This document shows positions 45,052 to 53,512 of a stretch of 64,000 nucleotides of DNA, in pieces. The notes below the pieces were generated by a model. The model saw only the letters and a list, made by a program, of their open reading frames with translations. It made no database searches and was not told the origin of the DNA. The number at the start of each line of letters is the position of its first letter. The stretch's first letter is position 1. A program made the position numbers and the translations under genes. Source of the stretch: Ruegeria atlantica (GTDB taxonomy: Bacteria; Pseudomonadota; Alphaproteobacteria; Rhodobacterales; Rhodobacteraceae); NCBI RefSeq assembly GCF_013032455.1, contig NZ_WQCF01000006.1:1-64000 (forward strand). Direction: 5' to 3'.

Positions 45052-45788
45052 AGTTCTCCGATGAGACGCTACTGGAATATCTGGAAGGCAAGCTGGATGA
45101 ATCCGGGGCCAACGCAATTGAAAGTGCGGTTGAAACGGACCCTGATTTAGAATTGCGCCTGATGGCGCTGGACCCGTATGCACCAGCGGTTCAGGCGGTA
45201 TTTGATCGTTTGTCTGCAGAAACGCCACAGATTGATTTGCCTGAGTCGGTGGCCCCGGCACAGCCTGTCTTTGGCGGATTGCGGTTGCTGGCCGTGGCGG
45301 CCTCAGTTGCGATAATCGCCGTTTCCGCAACGTTTTGGACCACACGTCCAGAGCCACTGGGTTGGGCTGAACAGGCGGCGATTTACCAGTCGCTTTATGT
45401 CCCCAAGACAATTGCGTCGTTGGACAATTCACCCGAATTATTAGATGCGCAATTCTCGTTGGCCGAGGAACAATTGGGCCACGCGCTCAACCGTGATGCG
45501 CTTGCGGCGCTGCCCGGGATGGAATTGAAACGCGCGCAGGTTTTGTCGTTCGAAGGTAAGCCTCTCATACAGGTCGTGTTTGCTGATGCGCAGGGTCGGC
45601 CTTTTGCCTTCTGTATCATCCGACAGGGGGGCGATGCGCCGAATATGGATGTCGAGCAGGAGATTCTGAGCGGTTTGGCTACGGCCACATGGTCCCAGGA
45701 CGGTTTTGGATACATGCTGATTGGCAGCAGCGACCAGATTGATCTGAGCAGGCAACTTGAATTTCTAACTGCGAGTTTCGCAAGTTAA
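45048..45788 (+). CDS. Membrane anti-sigma factor (candidate)
   Basis: A 246-residue protein. A short cytoplasmic N-terminal domain (residues 1-75: SDETLLEYLEGKLDESGANAI) looks like a sigma-binding helical domain, without the HxxxCxxC zinc motif. One membrane helix lies at about 78-97 (LRLLAVAASVAIIAVSATFW). A periplasmic domain of about 145 residues follows. Translational coupling to the ECF sigma gene and this topology support an anti-sigma role, with the periplasmic part as sensor. The sensor domain is not one I recognise. Confidence 0.78.
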   Translation: MKFSDETLLEYLEGKLDESGANAIESAVETDPDLELRLMALDPYAPAVQAVFDRLSAETPQIDLPESVAPAQPVFGGLRLLAVAASVAIIAVSATFWTTRPEPLGWAEQAAIYQSLYVPKTIASLDNSPELLDAQFSLAEEQLGHALNRDALAALPGMELKRAQVLSFEGKPLIQVVFADAQGRPFAFCIIRQGGDAPNMDVEQEILSGLATATWSQDGFGYMLIGSSDQIDLSRQLEFLTASFAS

Positions 45789-45847
45789 GCACGTAATGCG
45801 CAAAAAACGCCTTGTGAACTGACATAATTCCCAGAAATATACGGGGC

Positions 45848-46927
45848 ATGACACCAAAGCCCGTCATTCCTGATCCGGACGAGGACGCCGACGCGGTAGG
45901 CCCTCAAAGTATCTATGACGTGGACCCGCCCGAAGATGACGATCTGTGGTTTTTGCCCCCGGAAGATGAAGAGCCGGTCGATGATTTCCTGATCCCCGGC
46001 CCGAAAACTGATCAGCGGTTACTGTTCGATCCACGGGATTGGCGCGCGGCTCAGGCCGAACTTTCTTATGAATTGGCAGATCTGGCAGCTATCTTTGGCG
46101 CTTTGGACGAACGTTTGCGGGCGGGGCCGGATGGATGGAGTCATCGTCTGGCACTGATGGATGTGTCGGATCTGGGGTGGTGGACCGGGGATCGGATCAG
46201 TGTTGACAGGCTCGCCCTGTGGACTGGTCTGCGAATTGGGGCGACGGGAGATGACGTGCAAGCCCTGTTCCGGGCGGGTTGGGCGGTGCGACGGCTGACC
46301 TCGGGGCCGGGCCCGTCCGACGGCGGCTGGGAGACCGGCCTGACTGCATTCTTGGATCGTATGGCGCAGGGGATTGAAGAGATTCCCGAGGCAGTGGCCG
46401 ATCTGGCAGAAGTCATGAGAAACTCTGAAGGTCTGCACCCGGTGACGCAGGCCGCAATTGGATTTCATGCCTGGCGTGCGTTCTCTCCGGGGATCGGGCA
46501 GGATACCGAGGCTGCGATCATCGCAGCTCGCCATGCGGCTACGATGGGGCGGGGCGGCGCGATGTTCATGCCTCTCGCTCTGTCCGGACCAGGGGCATTG
46601 CGCGGAGCTGGGGAGGTGGACGAAAAACTCTCTGCATGGGTTCGCGGGGCAGGGCAGGCTGCCTTGGCGGCGCTGATGCATCTGGATCGGGTCAGTGCCT
46701 GGGAACAGCGCGCGCGTGAGGCAACTAGCGGGCTAAGCGGACGAACGCCACCTTTGTTGATCGATGTCCTGACCGCTTGGCCGATGGTCTCGGCACCGTT
46801 GGCCGAAGAACTGACGAAGGCCTCACGCGCAGCCGTGCAGCGCAATATCGATCGGTTTACCCGGCGCGGTCTAATTCGCGAAGTAACAGGGCAGGGGCGT
46901 TATCGGGTCTGGACGGCCGCATTGTGA
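45848..46927 (+). CDS. Acidic N-terminus protein with C-terminal winged helix (DUF1612/RHE_PE00001-like)
   Basis: A 359-residue protein of unknown function. Residues 1-50 are strongly acidic and proline-rich (DPDEDADAV, PPEDDDLWFLPPEDEE). The middle (about 60-280) is helical, with LALMDVSDLGWWTGDRISVDRLALW. The end (about 300-355: PLLIDVLTAWPMVSAPLAEELTKAS, then RGLIREVTGQGRYRVW) resembles the helix-turn-helix tail of DUF1612/RHE_PE00001 proteins, which are common in alphaproteobacteria and their plasmids. Likely DNA-binding; no partner is evident. Its last 28 bases overlap the end of the convergent LysR gene. Confidence 0.65.
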   Translation: MTPKPVIPDPDEDADAVGPQSIYDVDPPEDDDLWFLPPEDEEPVDDFLIPGPKTDQRLLFDPRDWRAAQAELSYELADLAAIFGALDERLRAGPDGWSHRLALMDVSDLGWWTGDRISVDRLALWTGLRIGATGDDVQALFRAGWAVRRLTSGPGPSDGGWETGLTAFLDRMAQGIEEIPEAVADLAEVMRNSEGLHPVTQAAIGFHAWRAFSPGIGQDTEAAIIAARHAATMGRGGAMFMPLALSGPGALRGAGEVDEKLSAWVRGAGQAALAALMHLDRVSAWEQRAREATSGLSGRTPPLLIDVLTAWPMVSAPLAEELTKASRAAVQRNIDRFTRRGLIREVTGQGRYRVWTAAL

Positions 46928-47790
46928 TCCAACAACCAGTCGCGAAAGGCACGCGCCGGTGGGCGCAAGGCTTTTCGGGAAGGGTAGGCAAGATGATAGG
47001 CTTCTTGACCGTCAATCTGAAAACCCGGCAGGCATGGGACAAGACCCGAAAGTTCCATAATCCGGTTTGACGCAGGCGCACGGGCTAGCGCGATGCCGCC
47101 TCCGCTAGCCGATAACTCGGCCGCCATCAAAGAGTTGTCGGCAAAGAAATACCGCGCTTGGCCGGTGGGTAGTCGCAAGGTTTCAAACAGAAGCGGCCAA
47201 CTCGCGCGATGGGTTGAGACCTCGATCAATGGGAATTGAAACAGATCCGGAGGATGGTTGATTTGCTCAGCAATTTCTGGTGGGGCTACGGGATAGAGGT
47301 GTTCACGCATCAATAGATCGCCCTCGGCATTGAAGAGGGCGGGGTTGCCGAACACGATCTGCAGATCGGTGAACTGATTGGCAAAGTCCGAAACAAGATT
47401 ACCGGTCATCAGAGAAAGGCTGATCTGAGGGTTTGCTACCTGAAAACCTGGCAACCCGCTGGCTAGAACCCCATGAGCGTAAAGTAGAACAGATTGCACA
47501 AATAGGCGTTGTTCACGAGTTTCGCCGAACAGGCCGGTTGTTGCGGTCTCCAACATCAGTAGGGATTGCTGGACCGACGGCAGATAGGCGCGGCCGGCCT
47601 CGGTCAATGTCACCGCATGGGCATGGCGGTGAAACAAAGGGGTTCCCAGCCGGGCTTCCAGCGCCTTTACCTGTTGACTAACGGCTGCTGCCGACATGTT
47701 CAGTTGCACGGCTGCGCGCGCGAAACTTTCGGTTCGGGCGGCAGCTTCGAAAACACGCAGCCAATTGAGTGAAGGGATGCGGGATGACAT
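46900..47790 (-). CDS. LysR-family transcriptional regulator, GcvA-like
   Basis: A 296-residue LysR protein. The N-terminal winged helix has PSLNWLRVFEAAARTESFARAAVQLNMSAAAVSQQVKALE and TPLFHRH. The start PSLNWLRVFE and the effector domain wording are of the GcvA/AmpR-like group. It is divergent from the dioxygenase gene at 47895, with an interrupted inverted repeat between them, so that gene is the likely target. The 3-prime end overlaps that of the winged-helix gene on the other strand. Confidence 0.9.
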   Translation of the reverse strand: MSSRIPSLNWLRVFEAAARTESFARAAVQLNMSAAAVSQQVKALEARLGTPLFHRHAHAVTLTEAGRAYLPSVQQSLLMLETATTGLFGETREQRLFVQSVLLYAHGVLASGLPGFQVANPQISLSLMTGNLVSDFANQFTDLQIVFGNPALFNAEGDLLMREHLYPVAPPEIAEQINHPPDLFQFPLIEVSTHRASWPLLFETLRLPTGQARYFFADNSLMAAELSASGGGIALARAPASNRIMELSGLVPCLPGFQIDGQEAYHLAYPSRKALRPPARAFRDWLLDHNAAVQTR

Positions 47791-47806
47791 GAAGGCAGGC
47801 TAAGCT

Positions 47807-47833
47807 TAACTTACCCTTACGGGCAAGAGGTTA
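47807..47833. promoter_or_regulatory. LysR-type operator candidate
   Basis: An imperfect inverted repeat spans 47807-47833. Its core is CCC-TTAC-GGG, flanked by TAACTT on the left and AAGAGGTTA on the right. It lies in the gap between the divergent LysR and dioxygenase starts, where LysR proteins usually bind. Confidence 0.35.
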
Positions 47834-47894
47834 CACGCTGAGCAGCCTTGAAACCGGCTTATCATGAGGTTGCAACCAGCCAGTGAGAAACGCC

Positions 47895-48767
47895 ATGCCA
47901 CAAGCTTCAACCACTCTGACCGACGCGCAAGCGGAACAATACTGGAAAGACGGATTCCTTTTCCCGCTGACGGTTTTTTCTCAAGACGAAGCTGCAGATA
48001 TTCGTTCGGAACTAGAACAGCTTGAACGGGATTGGCTTACAGCGGACCTGCCTCTGCCGCTCAATACCTACAAGCGTGTGAACGCCCATTTGGTAATCCC
48101 GCTGGCCGCAAAAATTGCACTGGATCCGCGGGTGCTGGATTTGGTCGAAGGTGTGCTTGGCCCGGACATCATGATCTGGTCAGCCGAGTTTTTCATCAAA
48201 GAAGCCCACACCAAACATACGGTGGGGATGCATCAGGACCTGACCTATTGGGGCATGGGCGAAACGCCCGATCAGGTTACCGCGTGGATAGCGCTATCTC
48301 CGGCTACGGAAAAAAGCGGATGTATGGATTTTGTGCGCGCCAGCCACAAGAACCCGATCCTGCCACATAAGGACACCTATTCCGACACCAACCTGCTGTC
48401 GCGGGGTCAAGAGATTGCGGTCGAGGTCGCGGACGAAGACAAAACCCATATTGAGTTGGCACCAGGGCAAATGTCATTACATCACGGTCTGACAATTCAT
48501 GGGTCCGGTCCAAATCGATCGGATGACCGCAGGATCGGCCTGGCAATCCGCTATCTCAACCCCAATGCAAGACAACTGGTCGCGGATCGAGATTATGCGC
48601 TGATGGCTCGTGGGCAGGACGGGCATTCAAATTTCGTGCACGTAGAACCTCCAAGCCAGCTTTTTTCTGATCAAGCGCTGGCTCTCTATGAACAAGTGCG
48701 CCGCGATCAGAGCAAAGCTTTGGCAGAAGGAGCCCAGGTTGCGGTACCGCTGTATGGATCGACTTGA
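47895..48767 (+). CDS. Phytanoyl-CoA dioxygenase (PhyH)-family oxygenase
   Basis: About 290 residues, Fe(II)/2-oxoglutarate-dependent oxygenase fold. Iron ligands are His113 and Asp115 in MHQD and the distal His202 in IHGSGPN. Arg219 in AIRY should bind 2-oxoglutarate. All are intact. The long frame also has a GTG at 47883; ATG 47895 is preferred. Bacterial PhyH-family members hydroxylate small metabolites such as ectoine or phosphonates, or work in secondary metabolism; no neighbour fixes the substrate. A divergent LysR gene probably controls it. Confidence 0.85.
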   Translation: MPQASTTLTDAQAEQYWKDGFLFPLTVFSQDEAADIRSELEQLERDWLTADLPLPLNTYKRVNAHLVIPLAAKIALDPRVLDLVEGVLGPDIMIWSAEFFIKEAHTKHTVGMHQDLTYWGMGETPDQVTAWIALSPATEKSGCMDFVRASHKNPILPHKDTYSDTNLLSRGQEIAVEVADEDKTHIELAPGQMSLHHGLTIHGSGPNRSDDRRIGLAIRYLNPNARQLVADRDYALMARGQDGHSNFVHVEPPSQLFSDQALALYEQVRRDQSKALAEGAQVAVPLYGST

Positions 48768-48896
48768 TCGCATCGCCTAACCAGGAAATGAATTAGCTGC
48801 CAATCTCACCGCGGTCTTTTGCCTTGGGTTGCATTCCGCATCGCCTTAAGGTTTTGAGGTGACCACGATGCGCACAGTATTCCCTGGGAAGAAATA

Positions 48897-50021
48897 ATGA
48901 CGAAAAAAGCATTGATTACCGGCATTACAGGGCAGGACGGCTCCTATCTGGCGGAGTTCTTGTTGGAAAAGGGCTATGAGGTTCATGGGATCAAGCGCAG
49001 GGCGTCGTCGTTCAACACACAGCGTATCGATCATATCTACCAGGACCCGCATGATCCCAGTCCCAATTTGTACCTGCACTATGGTGATTTGAGCGATACG
49101 TCGAACCTAACGCGCGTCATTCAGGAAGTGCAGCCAGACGAGGTTTATAACCTCGGTGCCCAATCTCACGTAGCGGTCAGCTTTGAGGCTCCTGAATATA
49201 CGGCTGATGTAGACGCCATTGGCACCTTGCGGTTGTTGGAAGCAATCCGCTTTCTGGGGCTGGAAAAGAAAACACGTTTCTATCAGGCGTCCACGTCCGA
49301 GTTGTACGGACTGGTTCAGGAAACCCCACAACGTGAGGCGACTCCGTTTCATCCACGCTCGCCCTATGCGGTGGCTAAGCTGTATTCCTATTGGATCACA
49401 GTAAACTATCGCGAAGCCTACGGCATGTATGCCTGCAACGGCATATTGTTTAATCACGAAAGCCCGCGCCGCGGCGAAACCTTTGTGACCCGCAAGATTA
49501 CGCGAGGGCTGGCGAATATCGCGCAAGGGCTAGAGCAGTGTCTTTATATGGGCAATATAGATAGCTTACGGGATTGGGGGCATGCGAAGGATTACGTGCG
49601 GATGCAATGGCTGATGCTGCAGCAGGACAACCCAGAAGATTTCGTGATTGCCACAGGCAAACAGTATTCGGTGCGGCAATTCATAGAATGGTCTGCAGCT
49701 GAGCTGGGTATTTCGCTAGAGTTCACTGGCGAAGGCATTGAAGAAATTGCGACTGTCGCGTCAATTGAAGGTGACAAGGCGCCTGCTCTCAAACCTGGTG
49801 ACGTGGTATTGCGCATTGACCCGAAGTACTTCCGCCCGGCTGAGGTCGAATCGCTGTTGGGTGATCCCTCGAAAGCTAAGACCAAACTGGGGTGGGAACC
49901 TAAGCTGACCGTGCAGGACATGTGCGCCGAGATGGTTCAAGAAGACCTGAATACCGCCAAACAGCATGCGCTGTTGAAAGAGCATGGTTATGAATTGCCT
50001 GTGAGCATGGAAAATGGCTGA
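48897..50021 (+). CDS. gmd: GDP-mannose 4,6-dehydratase
   Basis: A 374-residue extended SDR. The nucleotide loop is GITGQDG (9-15), and the catalytic residues are Thr133/Glu135 in STSE and Tyr157/Lys161 in YAVAK. The [17 protein letters not shown] block and [11 protein letters not shown] are diagnostic for Gmd. It converts GDP-mannose to GDP-4-keto-6-deoxymannose, the first step to GDP-fucose, rhamnose or perosamine. GGGAAGAA precedes the ATG. The next gene completes GDP-L-fucose synthesis, so a fucose-containing polysaccharide is likely. Confidence 0.96.
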   Translation: MTKKALITGITGQDGSYLAEFLLEKGYEVHGIKRRASSFNTQRIDHIYQDPHDPSPNLYLHYGDLSDTSNLTRVIQEVQPDEVYNLGAQSHVAVSFEAPEYTADVDAIGTLRLLEAIRFLGLEKKTRFYQASTSELYGLVQETPQREATPFHPRSPYAVAKLYSYWITVNYREAYGMYACNGILFNHESPRRGETFVTRKITRGLANIAQGLEQCLYMGNIDSLRDWGHAKDYVRMQWLMLQQDNPEDFVIATGKQYSVRQFIEWSAAELGISLEFTGEGIEEIATVASIEGDKAPALKPGDVVLRIDPKYFRPAEVESLLGDPSKAKTKLGWEPKLTVQDMCAEMVQEDLNTAKQHALLKEHGYELPVSMENG

Positions 50022-50032
50022 GGAGCAGCGCC

Positions 50033-51010
50033 ATGCGTAAAGTCTATGTAGCAGGCCACCGCGGTATGGTTGGCGCTGCCATTCTGCGCCATATACAAAG
50101 CCGCCAGGCAGCGGGCGAAACGCTTGAACTGATCACACGCCCCCGCTCCGAACTGGATCTGACCAATCAGGTTGCTGTCCGAGATTTTATGCAGGCCGAG
50201 CGTCCGGATGTCGTCATTCTGGCCGCGGCCAAAGTGGGTGGTATCCACGCCAATAACACCTACCCAGCAGATTTTATTTACGACAACCTGATGATTGAAT
50301 GTAACGTGATCCATCAGGCTTTCGCTGCTGGGGTAAAGCGCCTGCTACAACTGGGTAGCTCTTGCATCTACCCGCGTGCAGCCCCACAGCCGATGCGAGA
50401 AGATGCTTTATTGACGGGCGTGTTAGAACCGACAAATGAGCCCTACGCCGTGGCCAAAATCGCAGGGATCAAGCTGTGCGAAAGCTATAACCGGCAGCAT
50501 GGTGTTGATTACCGTTCGGTCATGCCTACTAATCTGTATGGGCCGGGCGACAATTTTCACCCGGAAAACAGTCATGTGTTGCCTGCGCTGATCCGCCGGT
50601 TTCATGAGGCAAAGCGCGACGGGCTGGACGAGGTGAAAGTTTGGGGCACCGGCAAACCTCGTCGTGAGTTTCTGCATGTGGACGACATGGCCGAGGCGTC
50701 TCTTTATGTGCTCGACCTGCCGCGCGATGTGTATGAGGCAAATACCCAGCCGATGCTGAGCCACATCAATGTGGGTTGCGGCGAGGATATATCAATTGCG
50801 GACTTGGCAATATTGGTTGCCAAAACAATCGGCTTCACCGGGAAAATTACTCAGGATGACAGCAAGCCCGATGGTACTATGCAGAAGCTAATGGATGTAT
50901 CGCGGCTTTCCTCTATGGGGTGGCGCGCGCGCGTCCGACTGGAAGACGGTATCCGTGAAACCTATGCTTGGTTTCTGGATCAGGCGGCTTCGGATATTCG
51001 CGCCAAGTAA
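50033..51010 (+). CDS. fcl: GDP-L-fucose synthase
   Basis: A 325-residue epimerase/reductase of the WcaG/Fcl family. The Rossmann loop is AGHRGMVG (7-14); the [17 protein letters not shown] block, LGSSCIYPR and catalytic Tyr138/Lys142 (YAVAK) are present. The reduced-form signature [19 protein letters not shown] follows. It performs 3,5-epimerisation and NADPH reduction of the Gmd product to GDP-L-fucose. It is 11 bases after gmd and ends at a strong terminator, so the two form one small operon. Confidence 0.96.
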   Translation: MRKVYVAGHRGMVGAAILRHIQSRQAAGETLELITRPRSELDLTNQVAVRDFMQAERPDVVILAAAKVGGIHANNTYPADFIYDNLMIECNVIHQAFAAGVKRLLQLGSSCIYPRAAPQPMREDALLTGVLEPTNEPYAVAKIAGIKLCESYNRQHGVDYRSVMPTNLYGPGDNFHPENSHVLPALIRRFHEAKRDGLDEVKVWGTGKPRREFLHVDDMAEASLYVLDLPRDVYEANTQPMLSHINVGCGEDISIADLAILVAKTIGFTGKITQDDSKPDGTMQKLMDVSRLSSMGWRARVRLEDGIRETYAWFLDQAASDIRAK

Positions 51011-51012
51011 CC

Positions 51013-51040
51013 GCCCGGGGGTTAAGCCCGGGCAGTTTTT
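51013..51040 (+). terminator. Rho-independent terminator of gmd-fcl
   Basis: GCCCGGG (51013-51019) pairs perfectly with CCCGGGC (51027-51033) around a 7-base loop and is followed by AGTTTTT. It begins three bases after the fcl stop. The convergent fibre-like gene ends just beyond it. Confidence 0.85.
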
Positions 51041-51044
51041 CGGT

Positions 51045-52121
51045 TCAGAACCAGCGGCCAATCGCCACTGCTGTTGGGGGCAGTGGTGTCGCATCGCTTG
51101 TCGTCGACAGTACCTTGAATGCCACTTGAGTTTCGGTCGGTGCTTCAAAGCCGATGAACCGCGCGCTGGCACCACCGCCGCCACTGACGGCAACAGTTGA
51201 GCCGGTGGCAAACGCCATCGGGAAATCCCAGACTGCCGCGTCGCTCGCAAATAACGCGCCTTCACTTGTGGTGCAGCCTATCGCGGGCAGTGTGACGGTA
51301 CAGATCTGCGTACCATCCGCGAAACGAATGTAATCGCCATTGGGTGTTGCACCGCGCTCCAACACAGCCCCAGTCGGTATCCCAATATTTTCCGAGACAG
51401 TTCCAAGCAGATTGCCCGGACCATAGCCGTAGTCTGCCCGCATCAGGCGGCCGGGTGTGGTGTCGTCGGCGCTGGTTTGGACCGCCGCACCGCTCGCGGT
51501 GCCGCTCGCAGGGTCAATGCTCAGCGCGTTGGTCCATGTGCCGCCGTCCGGCGACACTTTGATGGTGAATCCGGTATTGCCAGTCAGACCCATTTCGGCA
51601 TGTCCCGTCCAATTGGATTGGAACAGCAAGGATGCGGTGTCGCTTGCGTCGGCTTTGTTGATTTTTACCTGATGCCCGCCACCATCATGGCTGAGTAATG
51701 TGGCGGGAGATCGTACCGATAGCCGGTTGGTGCTGTCATACCCCGTGGCGATTCCCACGCCATCCAGGTTTTCTGTCGCGACAGGGGGGGGCATCCAGCT
51801 ATTGCCGTCCCAGACCAGTAATTTCTCCTCACTTTCATCCCATGCGCGCCAACCAATTCGAGGGGGTACAAAATGCCAGGCATTATCCAGCCAGACGGCC
51901 AGCGAACCGGCGTGGCCGGCCCAATCCCCTGTTGGGGTGTTGCCCAAGGCGTGAACCTCTCCTTGATCCGGTGCGACAGGTGGGATCGTAGCATTGATCT
52001 TAGCGACACAGAGTTGAGTAATAATATCAAGCTGCCGTAGGGCTTCATTGTGGGTGACGTGCTTTTGGGCCTGTGACGGTTGCAAATAGGGCAGGTTCAA
52101 ACGGGGAGAATTTTGTGGCAC
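51045..52121 (-). CDS. DUF2793 protein with phage tail-fibre-like C-terminus
   Basis: A 358-residue protein. Residues 5-115 match the DUF2793 module known from gene transfer agents and prophages of Rhodobacterales (LNLPYLQPSQAQKHVTHNEA, then a WAGHAG..AVWLDNAWHFV pattern). The middle is beta-rich and glycine/threonine-rich. Residues 251-274 carry the GAVLERG..NGDYIRFADGTQIC motif seen at the ends of phage tail fibres. No signal peptide. Start is GTG 52121 with AGGAGG six bases upstream. No other phage gene lies nearby; it sits between fcl and galU, so it may be a receptor-binding spike maintained next to the polysaccharide genes. Confidence 0.82.
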   Translation of the reverse strand: MPQNSPRLNLPYLQPSQAQKHVTHNEALRQLDIITQLCVAKINATIPPVAPDQGEVHALGNTPTGDWAGHAGSLAVWLDNAWHFVPPRIGWRAWDESEEKLLVWDGNSWMPPPVATENLDGVGIATGYDSTNRLSVRSPATLLSHDGGGHQVKINKADASDTASLLFQSNWTGHAEMGLTGNTGFTIKVSPDGGTWTNALSIDPASGTASGAAVQTSADDTTPGRLMRADYGYGPGNLLGTVSENIGIPTGAVLERGATPNGDYIRFADGTQICTVTLPAIGCTTSEGALFASDAAVWDFPMAFATGSTVAVSGGGGASARFIGFEAPTETQVAFKVLSTTSDATPLPPTAVAIGRWF

Positions 52122-52253
52122 GGGCGTCCTCCTGTGGCTGTCGGTCTGACAATTGATTTGCGCGCCACATTGCCGTCCAGAGGATGAACCGCTGCTAACC
52201 GGGCCGAACGCCCCATAAAGCCCTTGCTAACGCTTCAGACGTTCACAACGAAT

Positions 52254-52284
52254 TTCGGCCGAGGCGAAATTCGCTTCGGCCGAA
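52254..52284. terminator. Long hairpin between galU and DUF2793 gene
   Basis: TTCGGCCGA (52254-52262) pairs with TCGGCCGAA (52276-52284), and an inner GCGA/TCGC pair extends the stem. It lies 31 bases after the galU stop on the minus strand. No U-tract follows on that strand; on the plus strand it is followed by CAAAAAA. Probably ends or processes the galU message. Confidence 0.45.
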
Positions 52285-52314
52285 CAAAAAACGTCAAATA
52301 CTTTGGGCGGTTCG

Positions 52315-53205
52315 TTATTGCGCCGCCTGACCAGTTGCCACGATGTCGTGTAGGTACTGGCTCAGATCCTCACGCAGGTCGTCGCGGGCCAGCGCGAAGG
52401 CGACCGTGGCCTGCAAAAATCCAGCTTTTGAGCCACAATCGAAACGTTGGCCGTCAAACTTGTAGCCAAACACCGGCACGCCGTTGCCAATATCTTCGGC
52501 GATTGCATCGGTTAGCTGAATCTCGCCACCGCTGCCCTTTTTCTTTTGATTCAGATTATAAAGTACCGACGGACCCAGCACGTAGCGTCCGATCACGGCC
52601 AGATTTGAAGGCGCCTCATCGGGTTTTGGCTTCTCAACCATGCCGCGTGCGCGTACCACCGTCCCAATGTTGTCACCCACGTCCAGCACACCATACGAGC
52701 TGGTTTTGTCGGCAGGAACCTCCATGGCTGCAACCATGTTACCGCCGGTTTCTTCATAAGCTTCTATCATTTGCTGAAGGCAGGGTTTGTCGGCTGCAAT
52801 TACGTCATCGGGCAGCATAACTGCAAATGGTTCATCGCCGATCAGGCGACGAGCGCACCAGACAGCGTGACCCAGACCCAGCGCTTTGTGCTGGCGGATA
52901 TAGGCGATTGCGCCGCTTTCCATGTTGGTCGAGTTCAGCGTTTCCAGAAGCTTGTCTTTGCCTTTGGCCTTAAGCTCCTGTTCCAGAACAAGATTGTGGT
53001 CGAAGTAATCTTCAAGTGCCGATTTGCCGCGCGATGTGACAAAAATGAATTCAGTGATACCCGCAGCGCGCGCTTCGTCGATGGCGTATTGCACCAATGG
53101 ACGGTCAACCAGGGTCATTATCTCTTTCGGGACCGATTTCGTTGCTGGCAAAAAACGGGTGCCGAGCCCCGCAACGGGGAAGATCGCCTTTGTGACCTTA
53201 CGTAC
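52315..53205 (-). CDS. galU: UTP-glucose-1-phosphate uridylyltransferase
   Basis: A 296-residue nucleotidyltransferase. The GLGTRFLPATKSVPKE motif (14-29) holds the nucleotide-binding loop and catalytic lysine. Other GalU blocks are QYAIDEARAAGI, LGLGHAVWCAR and VMLPDDV. It makes UDP-glucose for polysaccharide and cell envelope. The frame is open to 53286, but ATG 53205 has GAGAGG at good distance and the standard N-terminus (VRKVTKAIFPVAG), so I use it. It stands alone on this strand between the fibre-like gene and the importer operon. Confidence 0.95.
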   Translation of the reverse strand, partial: VRKVTKAIFPVAGLGTRFLPATKSVPKEIMTLVDRPLVQYAIDEARAAGITEFIFVTSRGKSALEDYFDHNLVLEQELKAKGKDKLLETLNSTNMESGAIAYIRQHKALGLGHAVWCARRLIGDEPFAVMLPDDVIAADKPCLQQMIEAYEETGGNMVAAMEVPADKTSSYGVLDVGDNIGTVVRARGMVEKPKPDEAPSNLAVIGRYVLGPSVLYNLNQKKKGSGGEIQLTDAIAEDIGNGVPVFGYKFDGQRFDCGSKAGFLQATVAFALARDDLREDLSQYLHDIVATGQAAQ

Positions 53206-53512
53206 CATTTGACCTCTCAAGTATCTAAAACAATTTTCGACAGTCTGTGTAGGACGCGGACCTCTTAGGCTCAGCAGCCCGAACAATCAACGCGAACACA
53301 GCCCTACAACATATATTTGAAGATCGTGACATCCGTGATGGAAGAAGTCAAAATGATCGGGAGATTTCTGCCGACACATCGCGGGTTTTTGCCTTGCTAT
53401 GCCGCACAATCAAGCACCGCTGCGGATATCGTTATTTTTCTGTTCTGTTTCGAATATACTTTTTTCTTCAGCGATAGCCCCGGAGCCTGATTATGGCTCC
53501 GGGGCACATACA
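53206..53512. other. Intergenic region of 307 bases with hairpin at importer end
   Basis: It holds an 11-bp stem-loop at 53477-53505 (CCCCGGAGCC and GGCTCCGGGG plus a closing G-C pair, loop TGATTAT), seven bases after the stop of the fused ATPase gene on the minus strand. No U-tract follows on that strand, so it is a weak terminator or mRNA-end stabiliser. The rest should contain the galU promoter; I see no further feature. Confidence 0.55.

Noticed and set aside
51045..52121. Complete prophage or gene transfer agent cluster around the fibre-like gene
   Set aside because: Neighbours are fcl and galU; no capsid, terminase, portal, tail tube or integrase gene is present in the window.
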